9,312 nucleotides of DNA from Comamonadaceae bacterium (lineage in GTDB: Bacteria; Pseudomonadota; Gammaproteobacteria; Burkholderiales; Burkholderiaceae_C): contig CANIRI010000069.1 of assembly GCA_947469815.1 (NCBI GenBank), positions 1 through 9,312 of the forward strand, written 5' to 3'. The notes under the pieces are model-generated. The model saw only the letters and a program-made list of their open reading frames with translations. It was not told the origin of the DNA and did not search any database. How positions within the stretch are numbered: the stretch's first letter is position 1; each line of letters begins with the position of its first letter. Made by a program: the position numbers and the translations under genes. Below are positions 6,594 through 9,312 of the stretch, one piece after another.

Positions 6594-7687
6594 ACCAAGG
6601 CCGTGTCCACATGGCGCGGACCACCCACACCAAAATCGGCTGAGGTCATCTCATGCAGCCTTGAGGCGGTTCGGGGAAATTCGTGCGATTGCGGGCCGTT
6701 CAGATACAGGCCTTCAGGTGGCACCGCTGCAGAGATCACCAGGCGCACCTTGCGGTCATACAAGACATCAACCAGCCAGGTCAGGCGGCGGGCCTCGGAG
6801 GCCATATCCGCATCCATCGCCGGTACATCGCTGACAAACACCGCATCAAATCGCTCCGCCAACTCCAAAAAATCATTCTGGGAATGCGCATCGCCACAGA
6901 GGGTGGAAAAATCAAACCAGGCCACGCGACCGGCCAGGCGCCGGGCGCGCAAGCTGCGTCCTTCGACGGTCAGCACCGGTTCCTGGTCCTTGACCCGCGC
7001 CATGGCGTGGAACATCAATGCCATCTTGGTATCCGCCTGCGTACCACCAGGGCTCAGGTAGAACTGGGCATCGGCCAATGCATGGCGGCGGTAATCGATG
7101 CCGTTGTCGACATTGACGATGTCTAGCTTCTCGTTGAGCAGGTCAATCGCGGGTAAAAGCCGGTCGCGGTGCATCCCATCGGGGTACAAATCGTCGGGCT
7201 TGAAGTTCGAGGTGGTGACAAAACCCACGCCGTTTTCAAACAGCGCCGATAACAGCCGGTGCAGGATCAGCGCGTCGGTGATATCGGCCACATGGAATTC
7301 GTCAAAGCACAACAAACGGTAGCGCCCGGCCATGCGCCGGGCCAGTTCGTCCAGCGGATCGGCCAGCCCTTTGAGTTCGTTCAACTGGTGGTGTACCTCG
7401 CGCATGAACTCATGGAAATGCAAGCGGGTTTTGCGTACCAGCGGGACCGCATCAAAAAAGCAGTCCATCAAAAAGCTCTTGCCCCGCCCAACGCCACCGT
7501 AAAGATACACACCCCGCGGAATCGGGGGATGCACCAGCAACTTTTTGATCGCATTGGAGCGCCGGTGCTTGTAGTCCGACCATTCATCGGCACAGCGCTC
7601 CAAAGCCTCGATGGCCCGCAACTGCGCCGGATCGCTATGAAAGCCCCGGTTCTGAAGTTCCAGAAGATAGACGGTGTAAACGGACAT
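6590..7687 (-). CDS. zapE: Cell division ATPase ZapE (AFG1/LACE1 family)
   Basis: ZapE is a cytoplasmic P-loop ATPase of the AFG1/LACE1 family. In E. coli it associates with the FtsZ ring and affects its stability, particularly under stress. The 365-residue protein shows Walker A GGVGRGKS (64-71), the following SFLMDCFFDAVP, HFHEFM (90-95), Walker B LLCFDEFHV (125-133), TSNFKPDDLYPDGMHRDRLL (159-178, with a conserved arginine pair), and the C-terminal RTASRLHEM (339-347), all typical of the family. Length matches the usual 350-380. ATG at 7687 was chosen because the frame upstream of it is antisense to the dehydrogenase gene and the family N-terminus (YLLELQNRGFHSDPAQ) begins here. Only a weak AGG sits 7 bases ahead. 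It is the first gene of the minus-strand operon and overlaps the next gene by ATGA (6590-6593). Confidence 0.95.
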   Translation of the reverse strand: MSVYTVYLLELQNRGFHSDPAQLRAIEALERCADEWSDYKHRRSNAIKKLLVHPPIPRGVYLYGGVGRGKSFLMDCFFDAVPLVRKTRLHFHEFMREVHHQLNELKGLADPLDELARRMAGRYRLLCFDEFHVADITDALILHRLLSALFENGVGFVTTSNFKPDDLYPDGMHRDRLLPAIDLLNEKLDIVNVDNGIDYRRHALADAQFYLSPGGTQADTKMALMFHAMARVKDQEPVLTVEGRSLRARRLAGRVAWFDFSTLCGDAHSQNDFLELAERFDAVFVSDVPAMDADMASEARRLTWLVDVLYDRKVRLVISAAVPPEGLYLNGPQSHEFPRTASRLHEMTSADFGVGGPRHVDTALV

Positions 7688-7816
7688 GGCGGTGCCTATT
7701 GTGCCCGCGCCGCCATGGCCTCCCTGCGGCGAACAATAATGCGACAGCGTGCTTCCCAAGTTGCGCGCGTCCACACGTCCATCATCTGCTTTTAGCTGCC
7801 CCCGCATCACCTCAAT
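7688..7816. promoter_or_regulatory. Divergent intergenic region of zapE and the dehydrogenase
   Basis: These 129 bases must hold the promoters of both the zapE operon and the dehydrogenase if each is transcribed from nearby. I find no strong -35/-10 pair on either strand. On the minus strand, CTTGGG about 16 bases before TATTGT is the best but weak candidate for zapE (around 7733-7760). Nothing convincing is seen for the plus strand. Confidence 0.3.
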
Positions 7817-8593
7817 ATGAACCCCACGCCTGCTCTTGCCACCTATCCCAGCCTGCGCGGCCAGCGCGTTTTCATCACGGGTGGTGCCACGGGCATCGGC
7901 GCGGCGATGGTCGAGGCTTTTGCGCAACAGGGTGCGCACGTGGCCTTCGTCGATGTGGCCGCGGCGGAGGCCACAGCGCTCGCAGAGCGCCTGGCCGCCC
8001 TCAGCTACCCGCCAGTCTGGTGGCGCACATGCGATGTGCGCGACATCCCGGCGCTGCAAAACGCGATTCGCCAGGCGCAATCGGAGCTCGGTGACTTCTT
8101 CACCTTGGTTAACAACGTGGCCCGCGACGACCGCCACGCGCTGGAGGCGGTCACGCTGGAGTACTACGACGAGCGCATGGCAGTCAACCAGCGCCCTGCC
8201 TTCTTCAGCATCCAGGCCCTGGTGCCGGGCATGCGCCGGCTCGGGGGCGGCTCCATCGTCAACCTGGGTTCCACCGGTTGGCAAAGCAAAGGCACCGGCT
8301 ACATCTGCTATTCGGTAGCCAAATCTTCAGTCCATGGCCTGACGCGCAGCCTGGCTGACACCTTGGGCGCGGACCGCATCCGCGTTAACACGGTCTCGCC
8401 GGGCTGGGTGATGACCGAGCGGCAGATGCGCCTGTGGCTCAACGACGAAGGCGAGGCCGCGATCGCACGCAACCAGTGCCTGCCCGACAAGCTGCAACCC
8501 TCGGACATCGCCCGCATGGTGCTGTTTCTGGCCTCGGCCGACGGCGCGATGTGCACGGCGCAGGAGTTCAAGGTCGATGCTGGCTGGGATTAA
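7817..8593 (+). CDS. Short-chain dehydrogenase, XylB-like sugar 1-dehydrogenase candidate
   Basis: This is a classical short-chain dehydrogenase/reductase of 258 residues. It has the Rossmann motif TGGATGIG (21-28) and Asp46 at the end of the second strand, which favours NAD+ over NADP+. NNVA (99-102) replaces the usual NNAG/NNAA. The catalytic set is Asn124, Ser152, Tyr165 and Lys169 (YSVAK), with Ser-Tyr and Tyr-Lys spacing as in the family. Several stretches resemble Caulobacter D-xylose 1-dehydrogenase XylB from memory: [26 protein letters not shown], the [11 protein letters not shown] region, and the end [22 protein letters not shown] sugar (xylose, arabinose, galactose or fucose) is therefore the likeliest substrate class, but the exact one cannot be told and no sugar-catabolism neighbours are visible. 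No Shine-Dalgarno site precedes ATG 7817. It diverges from zapE across 129 bases. Confidence 0.9.
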   Translation: MNPTPALATYPSLRGQRVFITGGATGIGAAMVEAFAQQGAHVAFVDVAAAEATALAERLAALSYPPVWWRTCDVRDIPALQNAIRQAQSELGDFFTLVNNVARDDRHALEAVTLEYYDERMAVNQRPAFFSIQALVPGMRRLGGGSIVNLGSTGWQSKGTGYICYSVAKSSVHGLTRSLADTLGADRIRVNTVSPGWVMTERQMRLWLNDEGEAAIARNQCLPDKLQPSDIARMVLFLASADGAMCTAQEFKVDAGWD

Positions 8594-8597
8594 CCCG

Positions 8598-8603
8598 TAA
8601 AAT
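8598..8603 (+). promoter_or_regulatory. Candidate -10 box for fdxA
   Basis: TAAAAT just after the dehydrogenase stop (TAA, 8591-8593) matches the sigma-70 -10 consensus at five of six positions. It would start a transcript near 8610 with a leader of about 50 bases before fdxA. No good -35 is visible at the right distance. fdxA may instead, or also, be read through from the dehydrogenase. Confidence 0.3.
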
Positions 8604-8613
8604 CTCAGCTGAC

Positions 8614-8628
8614 CGCGTTTTGAACGCG
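8614..8628 (+). other. Small perfect inverted repeat in the fdxA leader
   Basis: CGCGTT and AACGCG form a 6-bp stem around a 3-base TTG loop. No run of T follows, so it is not an intrinsic terminator. It lies between the candidate -10 box and the fdxA start and could be a leader hairpin or chance. Confidence 0.3.
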
Positions 8629-8658
8629 TTCTCGAAGAAACATCCCCCATTCAATCCC

Positions 8659-8988
8659 ATGACCCACATCGTTACCGAAGCCTGCATCAAGTGCAAATAC
8701 ACCGACTGCGTCGACGTCTGCCCGGTGGACTGCTTTCGCGAAGGCCCCAATTTTTTGACCATTGACCCGGATGAGTGCATTGACTGCGCCGTCTGCATCC
8801 CCGAGTGCCCGGTCAACGCCATCTACGCCGAAGAAGATGCCCCGGCCGACCAGATGCATATGGTGGCTTTGAACGCCGAACTGGCGCGTCTGCCGACCTG
8901 GAAAAGCATCACCAAACGCAAAGCGCCCCTGCCCGATGCAGACGACTGGAAAGAGAAAACCGACAAGCTCTCCGAGCTGATCCGCTGA
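8659..8988 (+). CDS. fdxA: Seven-iron ferredoxin FdxA (3Fe-4S + 4Fe-4S)
   Basis: This is a small soluble electron carrier of the Azotobacter ferredoxin I type, 109 residues against about 107 in that protein. By alignment from memory, C9, C17, C21 and C50 should bind the 3Fe-4S cluster and C25, C40, C43 and C46 the 4Fe-4S cluster, while C12 is the extra free cysteine known in this family. All eight ligands are present. [16 protein letters not shown] (11-26) and DECIDCAVC (38-46) are near-identical to the family pattern. The C-terminal half carries the usual LPDADDW segment. ATG 8659 was chosen because the family begins directly with the ThrHisIleValThr-like strand; the frame is open upstream but that is not ferredoxin-like. 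It lacks a clear ribosome site. It lies 65 bases after the dehydrogenase and 34 bases before a ferredoxin-NADP+ reductase, its probable redox partner. Confidence 0.96.
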   Translation: MTHIVTEACIKCKYTDCVDVCPVDCFREGPNFLTIDPDECIDCAVCIPECPVNAIYAEEDAPADQMHMVALNAELARLPTWKSITKRKAPLPDADDWKEKTDKLSELIR

Positions 8989-9012
8989 TCTGCCTGCGGC
9001 AACGCAACGCGC

Positions 9013-9016
9013 AGGA
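9013..9016 (+). promoter_or_regulatory. Ribosome binding site deciding a TTG start
   Basis: AGGA is followed by 6 bases and then TTG at 9023. No ATG or GTG exists in this frame between the fdxA stop and the FAD-binding motif, so this site and the TTG are the best explanation for the start of the reductase gene. Confidence 0.65.
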
Positions 9017-9022
9017 CCGCCA

Positions 9023-9312
9023 TTGGAACCCACCGCCACCGACGCTCTGATCATCGGCGCCGGGCCGGTGGGTTTGTTCCAGGTCTTCCAACTGGGCCTT
9101 CAAGGGGTTCACACCCACGTCATCGATGCCCTGCCCCATGTGGGCGGACAGTGCGCCGAACTCTACGCCGACAAACCGATTTACGATATTCCCGCACTCA
9201 GCGTATGCACCGGTCGCGAGCTGGTGGAGCGCCTGCAAGCGCAGATCGCACCGATGCAGGCCAGCTTCCACCTGGGTCAATTGGTGGAGGGCCTGCAGCG
9301 CCAGGCCGATGG
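9023..9312 (+). CDS. Ferredoxin--NADP+ reductase, thioredoxin-reductase-like type, 3' end outside window
   Basis: The 96 complete codons present encode the N-terminal FAD-binding domain of a flavoprotein that passes electrons between NADPH and ferredoxin (or flavodoxin). Visible are a first beta strand with the dinucleotide motif GAGPVG about 12 residues from the start, a second strand ending [14 protein letters not shown], and [12 protein letters not shown]. This combination is characteristic of the TrxR-like ferredoxin-NADP+ reductases rather than thioredoxin reductase itself, which has a redox CxxC in its NADPH domain (not in view). The start is TTG with an AGGA ribosome site 6 bases upstream. 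Following fdxA by 34 bases on the same strand, it probably forms an operon with it and serves that ferredoxin. Full proteins of this type are about 340 residues, so roughly 70 percent lies past base 9312. Confidence 0.88.
   Translation, partial: MEPTATDALIIGAGPVGLFQVFQLGLQGVHTHVIDALPHVGGQCAELYADKPIYDIPALSVCTGRELVERLQAQIAPMQASFHLGQLVEGLQRQAD

Noticed and set aside
7688..8284. 199-codon upstream extension of the zapE frame
   Set aside because: It is antisense to the dehydrogenase and absent from the ZapE family; the family N-terminus begins at 7687.

Overview
The window is ordinary high-GC betaproteobacterial chromosome, most likely from the Comamonadaceae (Rhodoferax/Polaromonas-like). This rests on protein features such as the BamD and ferredoxin-NADP reductase types and on the GC-rich codon use, not on a database match. 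I see no insertion sequence, phage gene, tRNA, rRNA or CRISPR array. Coding density is very high and there is no gap over 150 bases between genes.

Left block (1-2621, minus strand). Read in the direction of transcription, rluD (23S rRNA pseudouridine synthase) is followed by scpB (chromosome condensation) and then rluB (a second 23S rRNA pseudouridine synthase, cut by the window start). scpB and rluB are joined by a 4-base ATGA overlap. About 145 bases separate rluD from scpB.

Centre (2620-5468). bamD, a lipoprotein of the outer-membrane beta-barrel assembly machine, is the only plus-strand gene here. It diverges from rluD and converges on yoaA. Its start may share a CATG with the rluD start, and its stop shares a CTAG with the yoaA stop.

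Minus-strand operon (7687 to 3447): zapE (division-associated AAA-type ATPase), then an exported helical protein with 27-residue tandem repeats, then yoaA (XPD/DinG-family iron-sulfur helicase). zapE overlaps the repeat protein by ATGA; the repeat protein and yoaA are 12 bases apart. The repeat protein is the least understood gene in the window.

Right block (7817-9312, plus strand): a short-chain dehydrogenase resembling XylB-type sugar 1-dehydrogenases, then fdxA (seven-iron ferredoxin), then the start of a thioredoxin-reductase-like ferredoxin-NADP+ reductase. The last two form a plausible electron-transfer pair between NADPH and ferredoxin.

I found no convincing new defence or mobile system. 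The points most worth a second look are the repeat protein and its operon, the shared start and stop palindromes around bamD, and scpB lying between two pseudouridine synthase genes without scpA.
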